Source: Streptomyces xantholiticus | GTDB lineage: Bacteria; Actinomycetota; Actinomycetes; Streptomycetales; Streptomycetaceae | DNA: 64,000 bases | NCBI RefSeq assembly: GCF_014651015.1 | Contig: NZ_BMWB01000025.1 | Coordinates: 1 to 64,000 of the forward strand | Direction: 5' to 3' | Part shown: piece by piece, positions 52,978-62,149 of the stretch | Numbering within the stretch: position 1 is the first letter of the stretch | How the letters are laid out: each line of letters opens with the position of its first letter | Translations under genes and position numbers: made by a program | Notes under the pieces: generated by a model | Databases searched by the model: none | What the model was told of the DNA's origin: nothing | What the model saw: only the letters and a program-made list of their open reading frames with translations

Positions 52978-53349
52978 TCAGTCTCCGTGGACGGTGAGTC
53001 GGTAGCCCTCGGGGCCGGTGAAGGTGAAGGTGGGGCCGAACGGGCTGTCCTGCAGGGCCGTGACGTCCGGGACCTTGGCCGCCAGGAGTTGCTCGTGCAC
53101 CTGTGCGGCGTTCGCGGCCCGCAGCCACAGCACGACCCCCAGGCCGGGACGGGCGTCACCGTCCAGGTCGATGCCCGGGAGCGGCTCGCGGACGGCGAAC
53201 GGGACGGGGCTGCCGGCGAATACCACCGCGCCGGGCGGCGATTGCGGGGCACGGCGCATACCGAGGTGCTCTTCGAAGAAGGCCGCTGCGGCCTGAACGT
53301 CCTTCACCTGCAGGGCGACGAAGTCGGGGCCGTCGACAGTGGCGGGCAT
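52978..53349 (-). CDS. VOC/glyoxalase-family protein
   Basis: 123 residues from ATG 53349 with GGAGG. Two beta-alpha-beta-beta-beta units: DFVALQVKDVQAAAAFFEEH, then PGLGVVLWLRAANAAQVHEQ and FTFTGPEGYRLTVHGD. Metal ligand candidates are few. Glyoxalase/bleomycin-resistance-type binding or isomerase function. Operon with the AlkA-like gene; divergent from a MarR regulator that has operators on both sides. Confidence 0.9.
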   Translation of the reverse strand: MPATVDGPDFVALQVKDVQAAAAFFEEHLGMRRAPQSPPGAVVFAGSPVPFAVREPLPGIDLDGDARPGLGVVLWLRAANAAQVHEQLLAAKVPDVTALQDSPFGPTFTFTGPEGYRLTVHGD

Positions 53350-53368
53350 GGTTCCTCCAAGAAAGCTG

Positions 53369-53431
53369 ATGTCAGGACTTTGACATAACGACTGTAGGCG
53401 CCGACTCTCAGTCATGTCAAAATGCTGACAT
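53369..53431. promoter_or_regulatory. Twin MarR operators ATGTCA-N6-TGACAT
   Basis: ATGTCAGGACTTTGACAT (53369-53386) lies 20 bases upstream of the VOC start, and ATGTCAAAATGCTGACAT (53414-53431) overlaps the marR start codon. Both have perfect 6-bp arms and a 6-base spacer. They are good candidates for autoregulation and repression of the VOC-AlkA operon. Confidence 0.85.
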
Positions 53432-53891
53432 GGATACTCCTGCACCCGCCCTGCCGCCCCACCCCACCGAGGACGTCACCGAGCACGTGGGATACCGCCT
53501 CAAACGCGCCTCCGCCGCCCTGCGCACGGCCATGGACAAGGCCCTGCGCGAACACGACCTCACCGTCCCGCAGTACTCCTGCCTCGAGCTCCTCGACCAG
53601 CAGCCGGGCCTGTCCAACGCCGACCTGGCCCGCGGCACCTTCGTCACACGCCAGTCCGCCAACGTCGTCCTGCGCGGCCTGAAAGAAGCCGGCCTCATCA
53701 CCCGGCCCGCCACCACCGACCAAGGCCGCGCCCTGCCGGTCCACCTCACCCCGGCGGGCAAGCAGCGCCTGCACACCGCCCGCACCGCCGTCTACGCCAT
53801 CGAGGAACGCATGGTCAACGCCATTCCCGGCAAACGCCTGACGGCCCTCCTCAAAGACCTCGACACGATGGCCGAGGCTCTCGGCGAGTGA
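53430..53891 (+). CDS. MarR-family transcriptional regulator
   Basis: 153 residues from ATG 53430. Winged helix: LSNADLARGTFVTRQSANVV, LRGLKEAGLITRPATTDQGR. Its ATG lies within one of two identical-type palindromes, so it should repress itself and the divergent VOC-AlkA operon. Confidence 0.93.
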   Translation: MDTPAPALPPHPTEDVTEHVGYRLKRASAALRTAMDKALREHDLTVPQYSCLELLDQQPGLSNADLARGTFVTRQSANVVLRGLKEAGLITRPATTDQGRALPVHLTPAGKQRLHTARTAVYAIEERMVNAIPGKRLTALLKDLDTMAEALGE

Positions 53892-54066
53892 GCAACGCAC
53901 TTCCCTCCAGGCGCGTCCGCGAGGAGTTGGGCGCCGCAAGCGGGGCGAAGGTCGCCCTTGGCGCAAGGAGCGCGGCCACCGAGGCCGGGTCCCGGTTCTC
54001 GAAAAACGCGGTGATGAACGCCTGGGCGGCCTCGAGGGTGTCCTGGTGCACGCTGTTAGTGATCAA
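53851..54066 (-). pseudogene. SnoaL/NTF2-like protein, 3' truncated
   Basis: From a TTG at 54066 the minus strand reads QDTLEAAQAFITAFFENRDP, ASVAALLAPRATFAPLAAPN, the first helix and strand of a SnoaL-type NTF2 fold. After about 45 residues the frame enters the antisense of the MarR 3' end and loses similarity. Truncated by whatever brought the MarR gene here. Confidence 0.5.
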
Positions 54067-54115
54067 CTACGACTGAGCGGCCGCGCAGAACGGCCATACG
54101 TCAAAGACTAGCTAC

Positions 54116-54134
54116 TAAGGTAAGGCGTGCCTAA
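54116..54134 (+). promoter_or_regulatory. Iron box (DmdR/IdeR type)
   Basis: TAAGGTAAGGCGTGCCTAA agrees with the actinobacterial iron-box consensus TTAGGTTAGGCTCACCTAA at 14 of 19 positions, including the two AGGC/GCCT-like cores. It lies about 90 bases before a signal-peptide-like relic. Confidence 0.65.
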
Positions 54135-54219
54135 ATTCCCCTAGCCCGCAAGGGGTGTCAAGTCCGCGGGTACGCGCTGACCTGTCCCGCCGTTCCGGCC
54201 GCGCCCCGAATATCCACCC

Positions 54220-54360
54220 ATGTCGCATACCCCGCAGTTGGACCGCCCGACCCGGAACGCTTTGGAAAGACCCCTGGCCCCTCTCCTCTTCACGGCCACG
54301 AGCGTGGTCGGCACCGCTCCGGCAGCTCATGCTCCCAGCAGTCCCACCACGGCATCGCAA
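54220..54360 (+). pseudogene. Signal-peptide relic under an iron box
   Basis: ATG 54220 gives MSHTPQLDRPTRNALERPLA, PLLFTATSVVGTAPAAHAPS, an exported-protein start. After about 45 codons the sequence changes frame and character. With the iron box it was probably the start of a siderophore-binding or haem protein gene; this is inference. Confidence 0.4.
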
Positions 54361-54527
54361 TCGTCAGCGGACTCTCCTGCGCGTGGACGAGGCCGAAGTG
54401 GTCCTGAAGACGGCCAGGGGAGGCTGCTGCGGCTGGCGCTGAAGGAGCTGCTGTTTTCCGACACCGCGCTGTCATCAGCCCGGACGGTCCGGGGCCGTCG
54501 GCGGACGACGAGGGCGAGATCGTCTCC

Positions 54528-55505
54528 GTGGTGCTGGGGCAGCTTGATGAGGCGGAGAAACGGAAAGTCCGGGACCGGGCTGAGCATGTCCGAGAGGTGC
54601 TGACGGGCTATCGGTCTGGCAGTTCAGAAGTCGCACGCGACGATGAGCCTCGTCCCGAGTACTCGCCAGACAGGCCGTTGGAGGCCAGATACGCGGCGAA
54701 GATCGCCGAACTCGGAATGGGTTTGCGCACCTTGAAGAAGTGGATTGCCGGCGAGCAGGACCCCGACCTGCTCGCCGGCCTCTTCAAGCTCGACCACCTG
54801 GCCACCCGCATGCGCCGCAATGGGGAGAACCTACTCGTCCTCGCGGGTGAGGAGGCGGGCCGCCGCTGGAGCGCCCCAGTCCGGCTCGTGGATGTCCTGC
54901 GGGCCGCCACCAGTGAGGTCGAGCAGTACCAGCGTGTGCACCTACGCGGACTGGTAACCGCGGACGTCGACGGCAGGGCAGTGAACGACATCGTTCACCT
55001 CATCGCGGAGCTGTTGGAGAACGCGACCGCGTTCTCCTCACCGGACACCGAGGTGCTCGTCACGAGCCGGCTTCTGTCCGGCGGCGGAGCGACGGTCGAA
55101 ATCCAGGACAGCGGCATGGGCATGACTGCAAAGGACCTTGAGGATGCCAACGACAGGCTCCTGAACCCGCCAGTCGTCGATGTGTCGGTGGCACGGCGCA
55201 TGGGCATGTTCGTCGTCGGCCAACTCTCCGGCCGCCACGGCATCCGCGTCCAGCTCCGCAGGTCATCCACCCGCGGCATCACAGCAGTCGTCAGGGTGCC
55301 CCAGAGGTTGGTCCGGGCACACGGGGATCACATGGATCCTCCCGGACTGTCAGCAAGTTACGACTCGGAAGGGCGCCTCACGGGCTGGCGCAACTACGAC
55401 ACGACCGAGCAACTCAACGACAGTACGCTGGTCGAACGGGCGCACCGGACACGCCGTCACAGCGCCCGCTCCACCAGCAAGGAGAAAGGACTACCGCGAA
55501 TTTGA
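54528..55505 (+). CDS. Chimera of a Mu-type transposase N-terminus and a CvnA-like histidine kinase
   Basis: 325 residues from GTG 54528. Residues 1-73 (RDRAEHVREVLTGYRSGSSE, RYAAKIAELGMGLRTLKKWI) match the start of Mu-type transposases. From about residue 77 (DPDLLAGLFKLDHLATRMRR) it is the C-terminal half of a conservon sensor kinase: ELLENATAFSSPDTEV (N box), DSGMGM (G box), DVSVARRMGMFVVGQLSGRH. The N-terminal sensor, membrane and nitrate-type regions of a normal CvnA are gone. The fusion is in frame, so a product is possible, but signalling is doubtful. Confidence 0.65.
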   Translation: MVLGQLDEAEKRKVRDRAEHVREVLTGYRSGSSEVARDDEPRPEYSPDRPLEARYAAKIAELGMGLRTLKKWIAGEQDPDLLAGLFKLDHLATRMRRNGENLLVLAGEEAGRRWSAPVRLVDVLRAATSEVEQYQRVHLRGLVTADVDGRAVNDIVHLIAELLENATAFSSPDTEVLVTSRLLSGGGATVEIQDSGMGMTAKDLEDANDRLLNPPVVDVSVARRMGMFVVGQLSGRHGIRVQLRRSSTRGITAVVRVPQRLVRAHGDHMDPPGLSASYDSEGRLTGWRNYDTTEQLNDSTLVERAHRTRRHSARSTSKEKGLPRI

Positions 55506-55926
55506 CCTGGCCCGAGGTGAAGCCTGGCGCTCTCGCGTCTACTGGAAACCGTCACGTCAGATCCTGGGCCTGGACCGCCGCGACCCGGCCGCCACCCCGG
55601 CCATGGCCGCACACCCCGCCGTACTCGACGCCATCGCCCGAGTCGTCACCGCAGCACACCGCCACAACCAGGTCTCCGTCTCGGCTACGCCGCCGCGCAC
55701 CCCACGTCACCCCCTCCTCATCGGCCCCGGCTGCGACATACTCTCCATGGCCCCAGCCGCCCTGTTGCTGCCATGAAGCTCACGACATCCCTCATCCCAG
55801 CACCCCATCCCGGTTCGGACATCTCCGTTCTCTCCTGACACCTGGAGAGCCTGCCAAGGACTGCACTACTCCCTGGGCCGGTTCGAGCGGCAGGTCGCGA
55901 GGAACGGATCCCGGAGGACACCCCGT
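55506..55926. other. Region without a firm gene
   Basis: About 420 bases. A plus frame (FDLARGEAWRSRVYWKPSRQ, AMAAHPAVLDAIARVVTAAH) at 55500-55680 looks like a piece of an unidentified protein but has no start. The remainder should hold the promoter of the following reductase. Confidence 0.35.
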
Positions 55927-56904
55927 ATGCACCTTGAACGCCCCATCGCCTCGCCGATCTCGCCCTTCGGTCTGGGCCTGGCCGCCGTCGGCCGTCCCGG
56001 TTACATCAATCTGGGTCGTGACGCGGACCTGCCCGCAGACCGCTCGGCCACCGTTCTGCGCGCCCATGCCCACCGGCTGCTTGACGCGGCCTACGCCCGG
56101 GGCGTGCGGTACTTCGACGCCGCCCGCTCCTACGGCCGGGCCGAGGAGTTCCTCGCCACTTGGCTGGAGGCCCGTCCCGATGCGCGGGATGTGGTGATCG
56201 GCAGCAAGTGGGGCTACATCTACACCGCCGACTGGCGCACGGACGTCGAGGTCCACGAGGTCAAGGACCACAGCACCGCGACGTACGACCGGCAGCTCGC
56301 GGAGACGCGTGCGCTGCTGGGCACCCGGCTCGACCTCTACCAGATCCACTCGGTCACCCCGGACAGCCCGGCGCTGACCGACTCCGCATTGCACGACCGG
56401 CTGCGCCGGCTCGCCGCAGAGGGGGTGACCATCGGACTGTCCACCAGCGGCCCGGCCCAGGCGGAAGCCATCCGGGCCGCGCTGGAGATCACGGTGGACG
56501 GCGAACCGCTCTTCGGCTGCGTGCAGGCCACCTACAACCTCATGGAGCCGTCAGCGGGGCCGGCGCTGGCCGAAGCACACGCCACCGGGCGCACGGTGAT
56601 CGTCAAGGAGGCCATGGCAAACGGACGCCTGGCCGATCGGCACGCCACGGGGCGGGACACCGTCATGCTGCGCGAGATCGCACAGGAGACCGGCGCGCCG
56701 TGCGACGCCGTGGCTCTGGGCGCGGTCGCCGCGCGGCCCTGGGCGGACATCGTCCTCTCCGGCGCAGCCACGATCGAGCAACTCACCAGCAACCTCTTGG
56801 CGGCGGACCTGCACCTCAATCCCGATCAGATGGAACGGCTTGGCGGGCTGGCCGAGTCCGCCGGAGCCTACTGGGCGCATAGATCGCGGCTGGCCTGGGC
56901 ATGA
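55927..56904 (+). CDS. Aldo/keto reductase
   Basis: 325 residues from ATG 55927 with GGAGG-like sequence 10 bases upstream. Tetrad: Asp and Tyr in YFDAARSYGRAEE, Lys in GSKWGYIY, His in LYQIHS. C-terminus DIVLSGAATIEQLTSN gives the cofactor loop. It differs from the reductase at 45.4 kb and resembles the L-galactose-dehydrogenase-like branch. Stands alone, followed by an IS5 relic on the other strand. Confidence 0.92.
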   Translation: MHLERPIASPISPFGLGLAAVGRPGYINLGRDADLPADRSATVLRAHAHRLLDAAYARGVRYFDAARSYGRAEEFLATWLEARPDARDVVIGSKWGYIYTADWRTDVEVHEVKDHSTATYDRQLAETRALLGTRLDLYQIHSVTPDSPALTDSALHDRLRRLAAEGVTIGLSTSGPAQAEAIRAALEITVDGEPLFGCVQATYNLMEPSAGPALAEAHATGRTVIVKEAMANGRLADRHATGRDTVMLREIAQETGAPCDAVALGAVAARPWADIVLSGAATIEQLTSNLLAADLHLNPDQMERLGGLAESAGAYWAHRSRLAWA

Positions 56905-57049
56905 GAGGTCCGGGCCGCGACCCGCCCCCAGCCGTACGCTCACATCCCGAGAACTGCGCATCCGCACCGTGTGTATCCACCCGACCGTCCGGAGCGGCAC
57001 CGGGTCCATCTGCCGAGGATCCGCGAGACGAAGAGAGACACACAGCTGC

Positions 57050-57524
57050 CGACAGCGGTGAGACGCACAGAACCGCAGGTCATGCTGTCCGAGGTGGGAA
57101 GCGGTCCTGTTTCGGCGGGCGCCCCTTTGCCGGGCCCGTTCCTGGTCGGCAGCGGCTTCCTCCAGGGCCTCCATGACCTTCTTGCCGATGCACATCCCGG
57201 CGGCGTCGTGGTGGGCACGGGCGGTGGTGGAGTCCACACTGACCAAGGACAAGTCCGTCTGCCCCTGGCGGGCGGCCTCAGCGATCACGCCTTCCAGCAG
57301 CGCGGTGAAGACGCCGGCGTCCCTCCAGACCCGGAAGCGGCCGTAGACCGTCGGCCACGGGCCGAACTCGCCCGAATCTCCCGCCACTGACTGCTGGTGC
57401 GGAACCCCCGGATCACCCCCTCGAACTGCTCACGCAGCCGCTCGGGGTACGGGCCGTACTCTCCCATCGGCAGGAACGGCTCGATCAACTTCCACTGCTC
57501 GTCGGTGAGTTTCCTGCGCGTCAC
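57050..57524 (-). mobile_element. IS5-family transposase, N-terminal half, frameshifted
   Basis: From GTG 57524: VTRRKLTDEQWKLIEPFLPM and LREQFEGVIRGFRTSSQWRE, then in another frame GPWPTVYGRFRVWRDAGVFT and LSLVSVDSTTARAHHDAAGM with the catalytic Asp. The sequence leaves homology at about 57090-57050. Other IS5-group relics lie at 8.3, 17.4 and 47.2 kb. Confidence 0.85.
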
Positions 57525-57753
57525 GATCGTCTTCCTGCCGGATCCGGCTTCCAGACGCTCAGCGCCAGATCGCGCCCTCCCGGCGTTCGAGTCGGGTCTG
57601 ATCGTGTCGCGTGGGGTAGGGCTGCCCCCGTCTCTGGCCATTCGAGATTGCCGGATCCGGGCACCAAGCGCGGGCACGACCTTGCCGCTCTCCGGCCTGT
57701 TGCCGATCGGCGGTGTGTGGCTCAATGCTCCCGGAGCGAAGGGGGCAACGGCG

Positions 57754-58536
57754 ATGGCTGTGCAGACGGCGGAGCAGGGGGAGTCGGCCCGGCCCGGGAA
57801 GGCGTGGCTGCGTGCGGTGGCCTGGACGCTGCTTGGACTGGTATTGCTGGCGGTCTCTGCGGTCCCGAGCATTTCGGTGCCCAAGCGGATCGCCGATGAG
57901 AAGGCCTTCTTGGAAGCACAGCCGTGCGGCAGCGAGGAGGCGGCAGGGGTCTTGGCCGACTGCATGCGCACGATCCGCGGGACGGTTCGCTCTGCCGAGG
58001 ACGCCAGGAGCGGTAGAGCGATGGTCTTCCGCGTGCAGTTGCAGGCTCCTGTTCCGGGCCCCGCCGCTCGGCCGATGCACCTCGATTCGCACGGCGAGTT
58101 GTCGGAACTCATCAAGCCGGGGGACGAGGTGGAGGTCACCGCCTGGCGGAACGTCCAGGTCGCCGTCAGCCACGACGGGATCAGCGAGACGCTCCCCGGG
58201 CTGCCGGACCAGAAGGCCACCATGCTCGTCGGGCTCACGCTGGCCGGTGTCTGGCTGGCGAGCTTGGCCTTCATCGCGGCGTTCGGCAGCGCCCGGCGGC
58301 CTCAGTGCTTCGCCACCGATCGCCGATGCGCACCCCGGGTCCGGTTCGGCCCGGCGAAGTGCGTAGGCGTGGTGGCCGCACCGCTCGCCGCGGCGTACCT
58401 CGCTAGCCACATCTGGGACGCCTGGACGGCAGTGGTGATGACGGTGGCCATCTGGGCGCTGATAGCGCTCCCAGTCACGATCGCCGCCCTGCTCTGGCAC
58501 CGAGGTCAACCTCTCACCGCCCGGCGCCCCGCTTGA
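57754..58536 (+). CDS. Hypothetical membrane protein
   Basis: 260 residues from ATG 57754. One helix near the N-terminus (LRAVAWTLLGLVLLAVSAVP, residues 19-38), an outer domain with DSHGELSELIKPGDEVEVTA, then helices ATMLVGLTLAGVWLASLAF, VGVVAAPLAAAYLASHIW and VVMTVAIWALIALPVTIAAL. Family not recognised. GGAGCGAAGGGGG lies 12-20 bases upstream. Confidence 0.8.
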   Translation: MAVQTAEQGESARPGKAWLRAVAWTLLGLVLLAVSAVPSISVPKRIADEKAFLEAQPCGSEEAAGVLADCMRTIRGTVRSAEDARSGRAMVFRVQLQAPVPGPAARPMHLDSHGELSELIKPGDEVEVTAWRNVQVAVSHDGISETLPGLPDQKATMLVGLTLAGVWLASLAFIAAFGSARRPQCFATDRRCAPRVRFGPAKCVGVVAAPLAAAYLASHIWDAWTAVVMTVAIWALIALPVTIAALLWHRGQPLTARRPA

Positions 58537-58605
58537 CGCCGAGCACGGCCGGGCCGGCTGAAGCGCTCAGTCCCACAGCTGGGTTCCGGCCCTTCGTCGC
58601 TGCTC

Positions 58606-59066
58606 GTGCCCCTACAGGTCGACGTCGATGCCGTGATGCCCGCGACCATCGACACCCCGCACTTCGAGCAGGCGGCCAACTACACCGGGCGCAAAGTGGT
58701 CGCCATGCCTCCCGTCCACAGCCCTGAGCGGGTTGCCCGGGCCATCGTGGATCTGGTCCGCCACCCACGTCGCGAAGTGGTGGTCGGCCCCGCGGGCCGC
58801 GCTCTGGTACGCCGTTTTCGGATGACGCCGGGAATCGCGGCGCGGGCGATGGCACGGCAGACGGACGAGACCGATCTGTCTCAGGACGAGAAGGCTCCGG
58901 TCACTCACGGAGCACGCACGTACCGGCTCTCGGAGAGGGGGCGGTGCAGGGCGGCTGGAACGGGCGGCGGCGCTCCGCGATGCGCAGGACGGCCGTAGCC
59001 GCCGCGCTGGCGGGAGCGGCCGTGACCGCTGCGCGGCGGATGAGTCGTGGTCCGGCGGGGGCCTGA
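58606..59066 (+). pseudogene. C-terminal relic of a short-chain dehydrogenase
   Basis: VMPATIDTPHFEQAANYTGR, KVVAMPPVHSPERVARAIVD, PRREVVVGPAGRALVRRFRM match the C-terminal third of an SDR. After a frameshift near 58950 another frame continues GGWNGRRRSAMRRTAVAAAL to the natural stop at 59064-59066. No Rossmann or catalytic region is present. Confidence 0.75.
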
Positions 59067-59505
59067 CCGGCACCCGGCCGTGTGCGGGTTCCCCACACGC
59101 ACTCGGCGCCCCATGCAGGACGCCGAACGCACTGCGACCAGATCCAGTCGGTGGCGCGAACGTAGGGGACCAAGGTGCGTATGCGACATGGGACTGGTGC
59201 CCTCGAGTGCTTAGCCGCCCTGCTCCGCCACCATCCATCGAGGAGAGCCGCCAACACATCGAGGGGCAAGCTCCCAGACGACGACCGGTCGGTGCCCAGG
59301 CTTTCCCGGAGGTCCCGGCCGGACGCCACTGGCATCGCGCCGCGGCAGCGCTCGGAGTTCAGCTCCGGGCGGGGATCAGCTGCGCCCGGCCGTGGAGCAG
59401 TACGAGCACGGCGTCTTCCTGGTTGAGCAGTGTGCGGACATGTTCGCCCGTGATCACCGGATCGCGTCCCACTCCCCTGATCGCGTCCCTCTCCCCTGGT
59501 GGCCG
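59067..59505. other. Region without a supported gene
   Basis: About 440 bases downstream of the SDR relic and of the P450 stop. A minus frame starting near 59335 (MPVASGRDLRESLGTDRSSS) is weakly protein-like. No hairpin was recognised. Confidence 0.35.
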
Positions 59506-60780
59506 TTAGCCCGCCGACTGCCTGAAGCCGAGTGCGGGCACCGGTACACGGACGGCCTCGATGACGAATCCGCTGCGCACCCGCGCCGGGATGCGGTTCA
59601 GCGGGATGCTCAGGTCCTGTTTCGGCACGTCGTACTCCAGGCGTGCCAGCCGTGGCCCGACGGATCGCAGGAGTGCGATCGTGACGTCCTCACCGGGGCA
59701 GCGGTGGCCGGTGGCGCGGTCGCCGCCGCCCTGCGGGACGAGTTCGTCCCGGTGGGGCGGCCTCTCCAGGAAGCGCTGTGGGTCGAAGGTGTACGGGGTG
59801 TCCCAGAGGTCGGGGTCGTGGTCCTGTCCGTACAGGTCGAGGAGGATCAAGGTGCCGGACGGGATGGGTTCCCCCCGCCACTCCAGGTCGGTGACGGCCC
59901 GGCCACCGAGGAAGGGGGCGAAGGGGTAGAAGCGCCGCAACTCGTGGGCGAAGGCCACGGCGTAGGCGGGGTCGTCGTCGCCCAGCCGTTCCCGGACGTC
60001 GGGCCTGAGGCGCAGCGCGTGACCGGCGTAGGCGACGAACCAGCACACCGCGACGGTCGGACGGATGACATTGAGCAGTTCGACGGCGGCGGTGTGCGGG
60101 TCAAGGAGTCGGCCATCGGCGTCCCCGTGCCGGACCACGACGTCCAGTGCCGACCCGGCCGGCGCGGTGGTGGCTTCCTCCCGTACGTCTTCGACCAGAC
60201 GCCCCAGCCACGCCTCACTGCGGGACCGCGCACGGCGAGCCCGCCAGTGGCGCAGCCCGGGCGTGGCGAAGCCGTCGACCATGGCGACCAGGTCCCGGGC
60301 CACCGACTCCGCGTCGTCGAGGGGGATTCCGGCCCACCGGCAGACGCCTCGGGTCAGAACCCGGCTCGCCTCGTCGAACAGGACGACCGCCGGACGGCCG
60401 GGCCACGACTCCACGGCTTGGTCCCACGCCCCGGCGACGCATTCAACGAGGCGGTCGACCGCCTCCGGCCCGGTGAGCAGGGAGAGGAACATCTCCTTAC
60501 GCACCCGGTGATCCCGGCCGTCCAGGGTGTGTACGGCTCCGTGACCGAAGAGTGTGCTGAGCACCGGACCGGGAAACGCCGTACGACGCTCCACACGCCG
60601 TTCGTCGTAGAAGAACCGCACCGCTTCCGGACCGTGCAGGGCGACGGCGTGCTGTCCCATGACCCGCGCGCGCACCAGGGGGGCGGTGGTACGGCGCCGA
60701 CGGTCGGGCAGCCAGGCGTACCCCTTGGCAAGAACGGCGAGTGAGCTGTCGACGAGCGGGGGGCGATGACTCTGATTCAT
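59506..60780 (-). CDS. CYP152-type cytochrome P450 peroxygenase
   Basis: 424 residues from ATG 60780. P450 signatures: ExxR at Glu280-Arg283 (ELRRFYPFAPFLGGRA) and the haem Cys361 in GHRCPGE. The I-helix has NVIRPTVAVCWFVAY with Arg240-Pro241 in place of the usual acid-alcohol pair; this is the hallmark of CYP152 fatty-acid peroxygenases, in which the substrate carboxylate binds the Arg and H2O2 is the oxidant. No ferredoxin gene is nearby, consistent with that. It would hydroxylate or decarboxylate fatty acids. The N-terminus is soluble. Confidence 0.9.
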   Translation of the reverse strand: MNQSHRPPLVDSSLAVLAKGYAWLPDRRRRTTAPLVRARVMGQHAVALHGPEAVRFFYDERRVERRTAFPGPVLSTLFGHGAVHTLDGRDHRVRKEMFLSLLTGPEAVDRLVECVAGAWDQAVESWPGRPAVVLFDEASRVLTRGVCRWAGIPLDDAESVARDLVAMVDGFATPGLRHWRARRARSRSEAWLGRLVEDVREEATTAPAGSALDVVVRHGDADGRLLDPHTAAVELLNVIRPTVAVCWFVAYAGHALRLRPDVRERLGDDDPAYAVAFAHELRRFYPFAPFLGGRAVTDLEWRGEPIPSGTLILLDLYGQDHDPDLWDTPYTFDPQRFLERPPHRDELVPQGGGDRATGHRCPGEDVTIALLRSVGPRLARLEYDVPKQDLSIPLNRIPARVRSGFVIEAVRVPVPALGFRQSAG

Positions 60781-61073
60781 GGTGCCCCGAGTGCCCGCCG
60801 CCCCAGACCGGAAACGCGGCCGGCCCCCGCTCACCCGAACAGGTACGGCCTTTCCCAAGCCCATGAGCGGCGGCCCATGACCAGTTCGCCCGGCTCGGAC
60901 CGCCACCACGACCACCTCGTCATCCACCCCCGCAGTGGTATCGCCAACAGCGCGGCCCATCAATCTGACCACCGCCTCGACACCGCTCGAGCGAACTCGT
61001 TCGGCGGCTACGAACGGGAGAGGCCCGGCCTTCCAGAAAGGAAGACCGGGCTCATGCTGAAGGCGACATCGGG

Positions 61074-61170
61074 CTACCGCTGCCCGCCGCTCTCACGTCC
61101 GCCCTTCTGGCCGGCCTCCGAAGCTCGCGCCGGCGTTCGCGAGGTTCCCTGAGTTGTTGGACGCAGCCAT
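61074..61170 (-). pseudogene. KGG/con-10-type stress peptide, frameshifted
   Basis: ATG 61170 with AAGGAG starts MAASNNSGNLANAG; the other frame gives RASEAGQKGGRESGGQR and TAG at 61074-61076. Together they form a KGG-motif small stress protein (pattern S-G-N-F-A-N then E-A-G-x-K-G-G). The 97-base span is one base from a multiple of three, so a single indel broke it, or the sequence contains an error. Confidence 0.6.
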
Positions 61171-61942
61171 GACTGCTCCTTCCCTCACGTCGCTGTGGTT
61201 CCTCACAGCATGTGTCCAGGGCGAGGTAGGTCAATCGGCACTCATACGACGTTTTACTGACTATTGGTCACCCCCTCGCCCGTGGCGCCAGGCGCGCGGC
61301 GCCGCCGGGCGCTGCTGTGCCGTCCGGCTTGGGAGCGCGGTCTCATCACCGCCGGGACAGCACACGATCTGACCGCGGGCGGCGAGGACCACATCGCAGC
61401 CGTCGCACCGCTTCGAAGGGGCCAGCCGAAGACGTGGTGACCGGCGGCGGACTCAATCCGGCGCTGCCGACCGGCCAGGGCCGCTGCTGGTCGCAGGCGT
61501 GGCCTTCTCCGCCATCGAGGCGGAACTACCGCCGCTCCCCATGCCAGATGTGGGTCCCGCCTATAGGTGCGCCGCATCATGCCTGCCCGCACCGAGCGCT
61601 TCCCGCCACCGGGCGAGCTGCGGCTGAACGCCGTCGTCCATCAGGACAGCCATCCCCTGCACCACGGTGGCCGAGAGGGCGCTTTGGGGGCTGGCTCTGG
61701 TTCTTCGTACAGCCCATCCCAGTGTGACCATTTCTGCACACTCCTGTCTTTCCTTTTTCACGCGAGGGCAGTTTCGGGCAGAGTTGGGTGATGGGCAGCA
61801 GCATCGCCCAGTTATTAGCATCTTCTGCATTCGGGGATTTTCTCGCTCTGTCCGGGGTGGGCAGTGATGGCGCGAGGACCTTCACGCATCTCATATGATT
61901 TGCGTCATCCACTATTTCTCTTGTTCCTGGGGGGACTTTCGT
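61171..61942. other. Region without a supported gene
   Basis: About 770 bases. A plus-frame piece around 61331-61440 (ERGLITAGTAHDLTAGGEDH) may be a shard of an unknown gene. The right end should carry the promoter of the polysaccharide operon. Confidence 0.35.
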
Positions 61943-62149
61943 ATGTCCGGACATGCTCAGCTCGCGCAGACCGGCGCTCCCGTCATCGTGGTAGGCGGTA
62001 TGACCTATCCACTCGGCGGTTGGATGCTTGCCCTTGCTGCTTCTCTTGTTTGTGTCGGCCTCGTGGCTGTGAGGTTCGGGTTCCGCCGGAATCTGGCCGC
62101 AGGTCAGGATGCCGGTGCGGTCGTGGCGTCGCGGCGGCATCGTAAGTGA
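61943..62149 (+). CDS. Small membrane protein, first gene of the polysaccharide operon
   Basis: 68 residues from ATG 61943 with GGGGGGA at 9 bases. Residues 1-22 are polar (MSGHAQLAQTGAPVIVVGG), a helix GWMLALAASLVCVGLVAVRF spans 27-46, and the tail is basic (ASRRHRK). Its TGA overlaps the GTG of the glycosyltransferase (GTGA). It may assist the synthase in the membrane. Confidence 0.75.
   Translation: MSGHAQLAQTGAPVIVVGGMTYPLGGWMLALAASLVCVGLVAVRFGFRRNLAAGQDAGAVVASRRHRK

Noticed and set aside
59392..60744. A 450-codon plus-strand frame opposite the P450 gene
   Set aside because: Antisense shadow; the minus strand has full P450 signatures and no domain is visible on the plus strand.
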